NCBI GenBank assembly: GCA_000310025.1
Contig: FN649736.1
Span: forward strand, 4,525,740-4,589,739
Source of the DNA: Ectocarpus siliculosus
Taxonomy: Eukaryota > Sar > Phaeophyceae > Ectocarpales > Ectocarpaceae
Length of the DNA stretch: 64,000 nt
Direction of reading: 5' to 3'
Part shown: positions 1-9,700 of the stretch, piece by piece
Position numbering within the stretch: position 1 is the stretch's first letter
Layout: each line of letters starts with the position of its first letter
Notes under the pieces: generated by a model
The model's database searches: none
Told to the model about the DNA's origin: nothing
What the model saw: the letters and a program-made list of their open reading frames with translations, nothing else
Translations under genes and position numbers: made by a program

Positions 1-518
1 TGACCCTTCTCTCCGCACCGGAAGCAGCGGCCGTGCATGCTACTTGCACCGCCGCCGCCGCCTCCGCCGCTGTTGCCACCACCACCGCCCCCACCGCCCT
101 TGCTGCCACCCCCTTTCCCCTTCTGGCCGCCACCACCGCCGCCGCCACCCTTGTTGCGGCCGCCGCTGCTGCGGCCGGGCGCTCCACCCCTGCTGTTACC
201 GTCGCTCGCGAGGAAAGCATGCTCCGCCTTGTGCTGGCCCTTCGGGGCCTTCCTCCCCTCCGGGAGGCTCGCGTGCACCGTGCTTACGATCCTGACGATC
301 TCGCCCCTGTCCAGCTATGTCGCCGTCTCCAACAGGAACTTCGCTTGTTGGTACTCGGGTGGAAGCGAGTCGACGAAGTGTGCGAGGACAAATGGTGTGT
401 CAGCGTTGAGCCCCTTTTCGCGTAGGCGCATGTATATCTGCTCGAGCTTGCTTAGGTGCTCGATTGGATTGCTGCTGCTGTGTGCCGGGATCGAGAAGCG
501 GAACATCTCTTTCATCAG

Positions 519-1085
519 GGCTTGTTTGGATCCCTGCGACTCGGGGTCGTAAACTTTTTCAAGCTCCGTGAGAACCCCCTTCGCCGTCACACAACTACTG
601 ACGACCGCTTTGTCGGTTTCTTTCACCACGGTGGTAGTGATGAAGTGGAACGCGGCGAGCCCACGTGCGACCTCGCTCCTAGTGTAGCGCAAGTCGTTGT
701 ATAGTGTGGAGGTGGGCATGTTCGGGTCGCCCACGGGGGCATGTCTCTCAGTACTCCCGATAAATTGACCGTCTAGTTCCACGGTCTTAGCGGCCTGGAT
801 GAAAGCTTTTCGCCACGTGCTAAATCCGCTGCTGCGGCCCCCCTCAAGGCGAGGGGCCACCACGTTCACTTTCTTCGAGTGATTGAAGCTATCGATGTAA
901 TCACCGTTACCACGAGTTGCGGGTATCTCACCTGGGGGGTTTAACCCCCTCGCTTCCCCGCGGTCAGCTCCTACGCCAGGCCCCACTCTCGCTGGAACCC
1001 CAGGACTCGCTCCCGGTATGTTGTCCCAGCGGCTTTCCCGCGGGTGATTTGGCCCATCACGGGCCGCTTCCCGGGAAAATGCCCC
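519..1085. repeat. Left copy of a 567-bp direct repeat flanking the gap
   Basis: By eye this stretch equals 1858-2424 base for base, at an offset of 1339. Both copies end exactly at a gap border: this one at its right end, the partner at its left end. This is the signature of a contig overlap that was not merged. Confidence 0.9.
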
Positions 1086-1857
1086 NNNNNNNNNNNNNNN
1101 NNNNNNNNNNNNNNNNNNNNNNNNNNNNNNNNNNNNNNNNNNNNNNNNNNNNNNNNNNNNNNNNNNNNNNNNNNNNNNNNNNNNNNNNNNNNNNNNNNNN
1201 NNNNNNNNNNNNNNNNNNNNNNNNNNNNNNNNNNNNNNNNNNNNNNNNNNNNNNNNNNNNNNNNNNNNNNNNNNNNNNNNNNNNNNNNNNNNNNNNNNNN
1301 NNNNNNNNNNNNNNNNNNNNNNNNNNNNNNNNNNNNNNNNNNNNNNNNNNNNNNNNNNNNNNNNNNNNNNNNNNNNNNNNNNNNNNNNNNNNNNNNNNNN
1401 NNNNNNNNNNNNNNNNNNNNNNNNNNNNNNNNNNNNNNNNNNNNNNNNNNNNNNNNNNNNNNNNNNNNNNNNNNNNNNNNNNNNNNNNNNNNNNNNNNNN
1501 NNNNNNNNNNNNNNNNNNNNNNNNNNNNNNNNNNNNNNNNNNNNNNNNNNNNNNNNNNNNNNNNNNNNNNNNNNNNNNNNNNNNNNNNNNNNNNNNNNNN
1601 NNNNNNNNNNNNNNNNNNNNNNNNNNNNNNNNNNNNNNNNNNNNNNNNNNNNNNNNNNNNNNNNNNNNNNNNNNNNNNNNNNNNNNNNNNNNNNNNNNNN
1701 NNNNNNNNNNNNNNNNNNNNNNNNNNNNNNNNNNNNNNNNNNNNNNNNNNNNNNNNNNNNNNNNNNNNNNNNNNNNNNNNNNNNNNNNNNNNNNNNNNNN
1801 NNNNNNNNNNNNNNNNNNNNNNNNNNNNNNNNNNNNNNNNNNNNNNNNNNNNNNNNN
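1086..1857. other. Assembly gap (772 unknown bases)
   Basis: A run of N sits inside the gag frame. The bases on its left edge and the bases far to its right belong to the same sequence, so the gap size is probably not real spacing. Confidence 0.99.
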
Positions 1858-2424
1858 GGCTTGTTTGGATCCCTGCGACTCGGGGTCGTAAACTTTTTCA
1901 AGCTCCGTGAGAACCCCCTTCGCCGTCACACAACTACTGACGACCGCTTTGTCGGTTTCTTTCACCACGGTGGTAGTGATGAAGTGGAACGCGGCGAGCC
2001 CACGTGCGACCTCGCTCCTAGTGTAGCGCAAGTCGTTGTATAGTGTGGAGGTGGGCATGTTCGGGTCGCCCACGGGGGCATGTCTCTCAGTACTCCCGAT
2101 AAATTGACCGTCTAGTTCCACGGTCTTAGCGGCCTGGATGAAAGCTTTTCGCCACGTGCTAAATCCGCTGCTGCGGCCCCCCTCAAGGCGAGGGGCCACC
2201 ACGTTCACTTTCTTCGAGTGATTGAAGCTATCGATGTAATCACCGTTACCACGAGTTGCGGGTATCTCACCTGGGGGGTTTAACCCCCTCGCTTCCCCGC
2301 GGTCAGCTCCTACGCCAGGCCCCACTCTCGCTGGAACCCCAGGACTCGCTCCCGGTATGTTGTCCCAGCGGCTTTCCCGCGGGTGATTTGGCCCATCACG
2401 GGCCGCTTCCCGGGAAAATGCCCC
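1858..2424. repeat. Right copy of the 567-bp direct repeat flanking the gap
   Basis: Partner of 519-1085. It encodes the same part of gag (from GGAFSREAARDG to SQGSKQA) in the same frame and orientation. Confidence 0.9.
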
Positions 2425-2661
2425 GCCGCCCTCTGACGGCAAGGACTCTCTCTGGCTTGGGACGGCAGCACCGCCGCCCCTACTGGCATCGCCCGCCACG
2501 GCGTCGCCAGGCTCCTTCCTCTTAAGCTCCATTACTATGCTCATCAGCTGCGATAACTGGCCCTCCAGTCTCGCAATCGCCGGGTCCTCGGCGTGTTGCT
2601 GTTGCATGGCTGAGGTCTCTTCCCCCAGCCCTTCGACCGAACCGCTGTCCGACACAGCCAT

Positions 2662-3000
2662 CTCCCGATGCGGCTATCCCTCGAGGGACAAAGAATCTAA
2701 ACTCTAGAGTGTTTGTCGGCCGTACTCCGCGTACTCATCGGGTATTGTTTGTGTAGTGTATTAACTTCAGACGGTGAGGCAACGCCCGTACCCAGGGCGC
2801 TGTCGTGCTCGGAAAGGAGGAGTGGCAGCAGGGCTGCTGCACACAACAAAAGGGGGCCCCGGTGCATCATCACCGTACCCCTACCTAAAAGGTTCTACAC
2901 CATCTGCGTCACACTTGTACGTACGGCTAACATATCCAAACCATGTCCGTAGACCCACGAACACTCTATAGACCTCGTTCTCGTCGAAAAGAGGGATAAT
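2662..3000 (-). other. Upstream flank of the gag gene, possible leader/LTR
   Basis: No coding signal is seen. The 5' LTR and primer-binding site of the copia element should lie here, but I could not identify a convincing tRNA-complementary site or LTR ends. Confidence 0.3.
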
Positions 3001-3028
3001 ATTTTGGCATACGATTCCCGGGGGGGGG

Positions 3029-3280
3029 TTGCGGAAGGGTCGCTCTACAGCGCGATGTTTGAAGGAGCCCGATATTTAGAGCCTTTTTTCCCCTCCTGGG
3101 GATGAACGGAAAAAATGTCGCGCTTAGCGCTCCGCGGCTCAATACCCGTTTTTTTTGCGGAAGGGTCGCTCTACAGCGCGGTGGTTGAAAGAGCCCGATA
3201 TTGAGAGCATTTTTTTCCCTCCTGGGAATGAAGAGCAAAAAAGGTCGCGCTTCGCGCACCGCGGCTCATTTTAAGAGGGT
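3029..3280 (+). repeat. Interspersed repeat, two tandem units of about 126 bp
   Basis: Each unit begins TTGCGGAAGGGTCGCTCTAC and ends near CCGCGGCTCA. The units start at 3029 and 3155. A third, inverted copy lies at 44408-44500, so this is a dispersed family. No coding potential is seen. Confidence 0.85.
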
Positions 3281-3382
3281 CAGCCTACAGTATACTATAA
3301 GCGAGTCGAGTCCGTGACAACCGATTTCGACCCTCTTGTATCGGAGCCCCCTCTTGTAAGGTACCCTCTTATAACGGAGCCA
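3275..3382 (+). repeat. CCCTCTTATA-motif repeat with short inverted arms
   Basis: AAGAGGGTC at 3277-3285 is mirrored by GACCCTCTT at 3331-3339. Then follow three GGAGCC / CCCTCTTRTA words. The same word order is found inverted at 19166-19330. It may be a small terminal-repeat element. Confidence 0.6.
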
Positions 3383-3394
3383 CTACTGTAAATC

Positions 3395-4445
3395 CATATG
3401 CCGGCTCTTGTGAAATAAGTGATACGTAGACGCGTTGGACTGATCGTGATGTGCGGCAACGAGCATGCCGGTGCGAAATGCGAACCGCGAAGTCCAGTGA
3501 ATGAAGTATAGTGAAGGTTCTAGAAAAAAACGAGTTCGTGTGTCGGTTAGAGTCGGTTCGGCCAGTCGGTTCGGTTCGGTTGGTTCGGTTCGGATTTGGC
3601 ACCCTGCACCCTGCACCCTGGCACCTGGCACCTGGCACCTGGCACCTGGCACCAGCGTTTTCGCTTGGGGCCGCAGGCCCTAGGCGCGGCAACTGGCGGT
3701 TGCCGCGCCCCCACGCCGAAGGCGTGGCGCGGCACTTCAGCCCGCCACAGGAAACATTTTGGACGAAATTCGACGTATTTCTTGCAAAAAATCGTTCAAA
3801 AACAGCGCAAAAGGGTCACTTGTTGTGTTTTTCACCCGTTTTGAGGCAGAATACGCCTCATTTTCCAGCGATAGCGAGAGATCGGACGAAAAACAGCCTC
3901 CAACTTTTTTTCTTGCCTTCGGCGAGAGAAAGAAGGGTGCAAAAACTTTTTTTTCGCCTGCGGCGAACAAAAGCGTGGCGGATTTTTTTGAGGCGCGGAA
4001 AGCCGCACCCGGGCCCCCGGGGCGTGAGTTTCCATGTCTCCAAAAAAAACACGGGGCCGCGCCAGCGCGCCCCATAAAGAGAACGCTGCCTGGCACCCTG
4101 GCACCGAGCACAGAGCTGCCGAGCACCGAGGAGATCTACGAACTACGAAGGAGTCACAGAAAAGAGAGACGCGTTTCCCAAAAACTGAGGGAAGGTTTTC
4201 TGCCAAGCTTGCAGGAGGGCCGGGTGGGGGCAGGTGGCACACATGTTGAACCTCACTCGAAAATCTGTCGTTGCAATCTCGAGAACATCGACGAACAAGA
4301 AAAACTCGCTTGTAGAGAAGAAACCGGACATCGCCAACTCAACATGTTAACCCAGTGACAAAACCAGGATGCGGCGCGACCTGGGCCAAAAACCTGGGGT
4401 CAAAGTCTAATATAGGTCTGAGAATTTCGCTGACACAAACTGAAT
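3395..4445 (+). repeat. Dispersed repeat, copy 1 (carries a 520-bp insert)
   Basis: Outside 3604-4126 this stretch aligns with the reverse complement of 13428-13890. Shared landmarks are GATACGTAGAC, the GTCGGTTAGAGTCGGTT tract, AGAGAGACGCGTTT, and a tail reading GAGAATTTCGCTGAC. The two copies lie in opposite orientation about 10 kb apart, one intergenic and one in an intron. No open frame is conserved, so it is probably a non-autonomous element. Confidence 0.8.
3604..4126. mobile_element. Hairpin-rich insert in repeat copy 1
   Basis: This block is absent from copy 2, where GGCACC runs directly into GAGGAAATCTACG. GCACC occurs at both borders, like a 5-bp target duplication. The left edge is a CTGGCACC minisatellite. 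The interior holds many short GC palindromes, for example at 3667-3680, 3683-3709, 3712-3726, 3913-3925, 3955-3965, 3995-4006 and 4008-4021, spaced by A/T-rich runs. No gene is recognised. Confidence 0.55.
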
Positions 4446-5484
4446 CGTGCCGCAGGGTACTGTGTGTTCTGAAGCATGCTGTTTGCATACCCTGAAAACA
4501 CTTTGTGTGTAAGTTCTCTGTTTCAAGGGCGAAATGTCCATGCATACTGCTGCTGTGCAGGCGTGGTTGCTGGCATGTACTGAGCAGCAGCAGCAGCAGC
4601 ATACCTGCTGCCAAACTACACAGCACATGCCTGCCACTAAATAGGATAGATAAAAAGAAATCGCACAGCTGTAACAACAGCGGCCCCGGCTAGACCGGTT
4701 CTGGCTACGAATAAAGGAAAAAGTTAGTGTAGGATGCGCTGTTCATCGTGTTGAAAAGTTATTCAGTGGTACGAAGACATGATCGATGTCTGGATAGATC
4801 CGTTCTTTCGCGCCTAGAAAAGAAGCTGACTAAACTATTTGATAGATCTCGGCCCCTGCATGCAGCACACGTCTCGCGCATCATAGATAGGTAGATCGAA
4901 ATCACACATCCGTGACAAGAACGGCAGACCTGACCTGGCGAGGCTACTTTTTAGCCTCACAAAAGAAGAATCGAGGATGCGCTGTTCCTACGTGATAGCA
5001 CGAGGAGATTTCATCGGGAAGAAAGATCGGTCCGTCTGGCTTTGCAAATCTTCATCCCGTTACTGCCGTGGCGTGCCCATTCTGCGGCGAGCGATGTGCC
5101 TTTTGGGGATACTTGGTTCTACAGGTTTGAAGGTAGGCCTCTTCTTGGGCTCTGTAACCGTCCGCGCGCCGTTGTCAGCGCGAGACTGTTCTAAACGTTG
5201 GAAGAGATTGCTGTGTGGGCGCGTCGTAACGGGTAACGGGCTCCTCTGTGCTTGCAGACCTGCCAGTGGACGCTGATCGAGTTCCATTCCCTCCACCAGC
5301 GCCTGGGCGGCACTGGGCGACAATCCATCGTCTCACGCCACCGGGGGTGCGCCGTCGTATTCTGTCGGGAGCGGCGCGAGGAGTGCGAGCAAGTACGAGT
5401 CTACACTTGCCGTAGTTCGGCTAAGTTCACGGATTTTTTTTTTCTGTTCATGCTCTTGTGTGGTAGCAGGGCTCGTCTTCACCC
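4446..5484. other. Non-coding stretch with a diverged 240-bp duplication
   Basis: Sequence around 4645-4750 resembles 4888-4995 (shared GAGGATGCGCTGTTC and AAATCRCACA words). A short AGC microsatellite lies at 4584-4601. No convincing gene is seen. Confidence 0.5.
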
Positions 5485-6425
5485 GACTGTGTCGGGATGG
5501 GTTGAGTTGGGCTGGGTTGGGGTTGGGCTGGAGTCTTGGGTTGAGGTTGGGCGAGATGTGTTGTCGTGGTTGTGGTTGTTGTTGTGGTTTGATTTTGGTT
5601 TTGGTTGGGTAGGGCAGGGCGGGTTTGGCCGGTCGGTTGGTCGAGTTGTGTGTTGGGGTCGGAGTGGGGGCCTGTCCATAGGGTTGGGGATTTGGGGTCG
5701 GGTTGGATTCGGTTGGATTGGGGTTAGGGTGGGTTGGGTCGGTCGGTCGGTCGGTCGGTCGGTCGGTCGGTCGGTCGGGTTGGGGCTGGTTTTGTTTTTG
5801 GCTTGGGTTGGGGTTGGGGTTGGGGTTGGGGTTCGGGTTCGGGTTGGGGTTGGGTAGGGTAGAGTAGGGTTGTCGGTCGGTTGGTCGGTCGATCGATCGG
5901 GTGGCCTTGGGCCGCGCCGTCGCTGGTCACGTCGCCGCCTCGCCGTGATGGGTTGGATTGGGTCGGTCTTTCGGTCGGTCGGTCGATCGGGCGGCCTGGT
6001 TCGTACGGACTTCTTCGTGGTCGCTCGGCTCCTGCGCATCGCCTCTATCTACATTTTTGTGGTGGAGTGCTATTGCGCGTTGGTGTATGGTTCTTTCTTT
6101 AGGAGAGGTCTTGATTAGGCCGTGTTGGATACATGTGTTACCCTGCATGTTGCATCGGTTCACTTGGGGATCAGGCGGGTTTTGGGGGTTGTTTCTTGCT
6201 CCTGGTGTTGGGTCCATCTTCACCCAACCCTGTTGGGTTCGTCTTTACGCGACCGTGTCGGGTTGGGTTGAGTTGGGGTTGGGTTGGGGTTGGGTTGGGG
6301 TTGGGTCGCCGCCGTCGATTGCGTCGCCGTCGCTTCGTCGTTCATCGCCGTTGGGTAGGGTAGGATAGGGTTGGGTTGTGTTGGGTTGGGTCGGTCTTTA
6401 GGTTGGTCGATCGGGCGGCCTTGGG
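5485..6425 (+). repeat. Strand-asymmetric G/T-rich simple-repeat tract
   Basis: The plus strand is dominated by GGGTTG, GGTTGGG and a GGTC microsatellite (about 5736-5779). A diverged segment beginning CTTCACCC, then TGTCGGGTTGGGTTGAG, recurs near 5478 and 6220. The opposite strand is read as Pro/Thr/Asp-Arg repeats, but the composition explains this. Repeated GGG runs could form G-quadruplexes. Confidence 0.8.
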
Positions 6426-6734
6426 CCGCGTTCTTCATCGATCGCGCCGCCATCGCTCCGTCGATCGTCACCGTCGGTCGCCCTTGTCGGAGAATAATAA
6501 TAGTCTACCCCCAACGGGTAGCAGGCATCGCCTCGGGAAACCCTAACCGCCTCTATACAAGGAGAAGCCTCAATAGTCTCAGACAGCATTGTTGCTGCAC
6601 CATCTCTCGTTCTCCCATGCTAGCGTCATTATCCTTTGTTGGGTGACCTTCTAATCAATAGTGTCCCTTCTTCCGCATCGTAGCAGGACAGGGATCGGAC
6701 AAGGAGGCCACCCGGACAGAAGTCCAAACACAGG
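6426..6734 (+). other. Upstream region of the MFS transporter gene
   Basis: About 300 bases between the G/T tract and the start codon at 6735. They should contain the promoter and 5' leader, but no TATA box or other site can be defended from sequence alone. Confidence 0.3.
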
Positions 6735-9700
6735 ATGGAAGCAATACCCAGTGCCCCTGGGCCAGGCAGCGGAAATGTCTCGACCTTTCCCATTCGCACC
6801 ATCGTTGTGCTGGCGCTCTGTGCGGTGGTACACTCCTACACATCCATCAGCCTATTCCCGTACGTGGGGACAATGGCGAAGGAGCTGTTGGACCTGGAGT
6901 CAACCAACACATCAGGTGAGCTCAGGGACCTAGCTGCCTTCATCTGTCCCCCGGCTCGCTACGCGTTTGTCTTCGATGCCACATGCCGGGGCGAAATTGA
7001 TGTACTGCTCTATTTTTGCGTCCGTCAGGGTTCTATCCTGCCTTGACAAACAATTTTGTGTGATCGTGTGTGCATCGGCAACGGATTAAACCCATAGAGA
7101 ACATATATACTTGTTCGTATACCCTTGTGTGTGTTGAAGATGCTTGTGTCACTTGTATTAAGGACAACGGACGAGATCAAGACTCTGAGACAAGGCAGCG
7201 GGAGAGAGAGTGAGCACGCAGCGAGCACTCCCAGAGACCTGGGCCCTGTAAATCAACAATAAACCCAACCCACGGTACTGTCAGTTCCTATCTGCGATAC
7301 CCCCTAACACAGTTCTGTCGGAATATCCAAACCCACCAATGTACACACCAACACCCTCCCTGGTTCCTAACGCAAGTAACTAACCACTGGTGTGCATGTA
7401 CACGCCGGATGTAGCCGCAAAAACGCGCGAACATTCCCAACGCGGAAGAAAACAATGCAGGAGGAGAAATCCTGCCTCCGGATCAAAATCCCCCACAAAT
7501 ATTCACCATTCAACCAAACGCTGTAACGGCTGCTAGGGCAAGATCAAGACATGCATACTTCCAGTCGCGCCAGAGCCCACGCTCGAAATTTACTTCTAGA
7601 GAAACGTGGGCGGCGTGCTATCATATTCTTCCTGCATGAAGTACCAAGATCATAACCCTGTTTCCAACAATGGCCAATCCCAACTCTTGGTAAGCAATAG
7701 CATGAGACCATACTGAGGAGTTGGTTCAAAGAGCTACCATGCGGCTGCACCGCTGTCTGTACTTCAAAAAAACATCGGACAAACATCGAAATCGTCCCCC
7801 GCTCGCTGGCGTAACTCAACGCACCGGGAGAAGAGGCAATTATCCAACATTTGCTGAGCGAAGCATTACCTGCATGTATTTTTCGACAACCCTACATTCT
7901 CGAGGAAGTACAACACTGGTGTCACGATTTCCTCATACGTCCCTTCAGCGATTCCATCAATATCCCATCTTCCTACACATTTTCGCAAACCTAGAGAACG
8001 GCACAACCTCAGCCGCAATCAATAAGGGTCTCAACCGAAGAGTTAGCAGGAAAATACTGAACATTTTGACGCGAACATCTCCGAGAAACACCGAACACCC
8101 TCCCTGGTTCTTCAACCAAAGTGCACTCATAACAACCAACGAGGAAACCAACTTCGCTACGAATACCGTCAAACACCAAATACCGTAAAGAAAGACGTGC
8201 ATTTCGAAGCACTGTGTGATGCAAGTTGCTCCCCTCCCAGCGCTCCTTCCGGCGTACAGCCTCGTCAGGAAAGGAGTTCCCGTTTTAGCACCACATTGTA
8301 TGTTGCCTCCCCCCACGCCGCGTCCGACGCGCCATGGGGCTGCATTTATTGTTGCCCTCCCGAGCCCCGTACATCGCGGCTATAGGCAAAAGGCCATTCC
8401 GCCGTGTTCTCTAACTGTTGCGCCCCCCTACGCCCCTTTTGTCGCGGCTATGGGCACACGACCTTTCGGCCGTTTTCTGTGACTCCACCCTCCCACACTG
8501 CTGCAATGGTGGCCATCTCCACCATCTCCAGCTGCTGCTGCTGCTGTGTGTAGATGGAGTGGGAGCGGTTACCCGCACGGCTTAGCGTCTTTCCCCCGCC
8601 TGTTCTTAGAGCAAGGACAGATGGCCACGGCCCATCTTTCAAAGCTTGGGCTATACCTTTACCAATGGAAATCGTGCCATTGTTTGGCCGCCACGTAAGC
8701 CGCCTGGAGATGCACCACAAACGACGCCGAGGGCAAGGCACAGAATGCCTTCGTCGGCGGCAAGGGTGACGACATGATAGCCCGACCGCGTTTGATTCGA
8801 CCACCTTTTTTTCTCCATGGCGGCTAGGACGGTATTGTCCAGCAGGAAAGAAGCCCGGATCTCTGGTAGGCAGGGTCAAAAGCAACGAAGGCATCGTCAT
8901 CACCGTTGAAGCCGAAAATTTATTAAAGTGCCTTATGTAGTGGGTTGATGGAAGAACAAAGGAAACGATGTGAAATATGAGATGGGGGGAGATGCGAATG
9001 TAGAGTTTTTGGAAAACGCGATTCACGGTGCAGTCGATAGGAGTGAGGACGTAGGCGAGGAATGCACACGCACAGTCGGCATTTGTGTGGAGGAAAATTA
9101 AATGTATTGTAGAGGCAGGGGATACAAAAACCTGTGGCTCACCTTGTCAACATTCTCACAAAGTTGATGGCATCGGCTTTTCCAGTGCAATGCTCCCAGT
9201 TTCGGATGTTCCGACGTTATCGACGCCTTTCGTTGTATATTTGATGAACACTGACGCCAGCGTCAGCCATGTTTCTTGAACGACGGTACGAAAACAGTGT
9301 AATGCTGGCGGTGTGAAAGATTCTTAATGCTATCTTATCTTTTCAGATATGCTACTGTCAGAATGATGTACGAGAGGACCATGCTGCGGACAAAAGACAC
9401 GATCACCACAAAGGCACACGGCCTGAACGTTCCGCCCAGGCGACCGCCCGTGCTAGCTTGGTCATGTTTTTACAACAAACTGCGGTGGACACAAATCAAG
9501 TGGAGTCATCGCGACAGTAGCTGACGCCAAACAAGCCAGTTCATTTGTAAATCGGGCGCGTGTCGTTGCTGCCGCAGCACGCCGAGATCTTCTCAAACAG
9601 GCAAGTCTCAAGCACAAGGCAGGGAAGGAAGCCCCAGCAAGAGGATGGAAGTGGATTACAGACCAAGTATATGCAGAAATTGACATGCAGGCTAAAGCCG

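Larger units (their letters stand above)
1..2661 (-). pseudogene. Ty1/copia retrotransposon gag, broken and interrupted by a gap
   Basis: The reading frame starts with the ATG at 2661 and runs leftwards. It encodes a gag polyprotein of the copia (UBN2) type. Visible hallmarks are the FSTWRKAF stretch, a helical segment ending in YDPESQGSKQ, and a later SLPPEYQQAKF motif. The frame then meets a TAG at 315-317, but the same frame stays open beyond it through a Gly-rich linker. At the window edge it reaches CFRCGEKGH, the start of a CCHC zinc knuckle that would bind nucleic acid. The stop therefore looks like a nonsense mutation in a dead copy. Protease, integrase and reverse transcriptase would lie to the left, outside the window. 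Positions 1086-1857 are unknown bases. Assignment to copia gag is confident; whether other copies are intact cannot be seen here. Confidence 0.85.

Noticed and set aside
33-552. Plus-strand Pro/Leu-rich frames at the left edge
   Set aside because: They are the complement of the gag Gly-rich linker, which reads into a zinc knuckle on the minus strand.
5479-6039. Minus-strand open frame rich in RPTD repeats
   Set aside because: Explained by the GGTC and GGGTTG simple repeats; no start context, splice signals or non-repeat protein sequence.
7060-7315. Possible solo LTR (TATATA box, AATAAA-like end) in MFS intron 1
   Set aside because: No matching second copy, no target duplication, and ends could not be defined.
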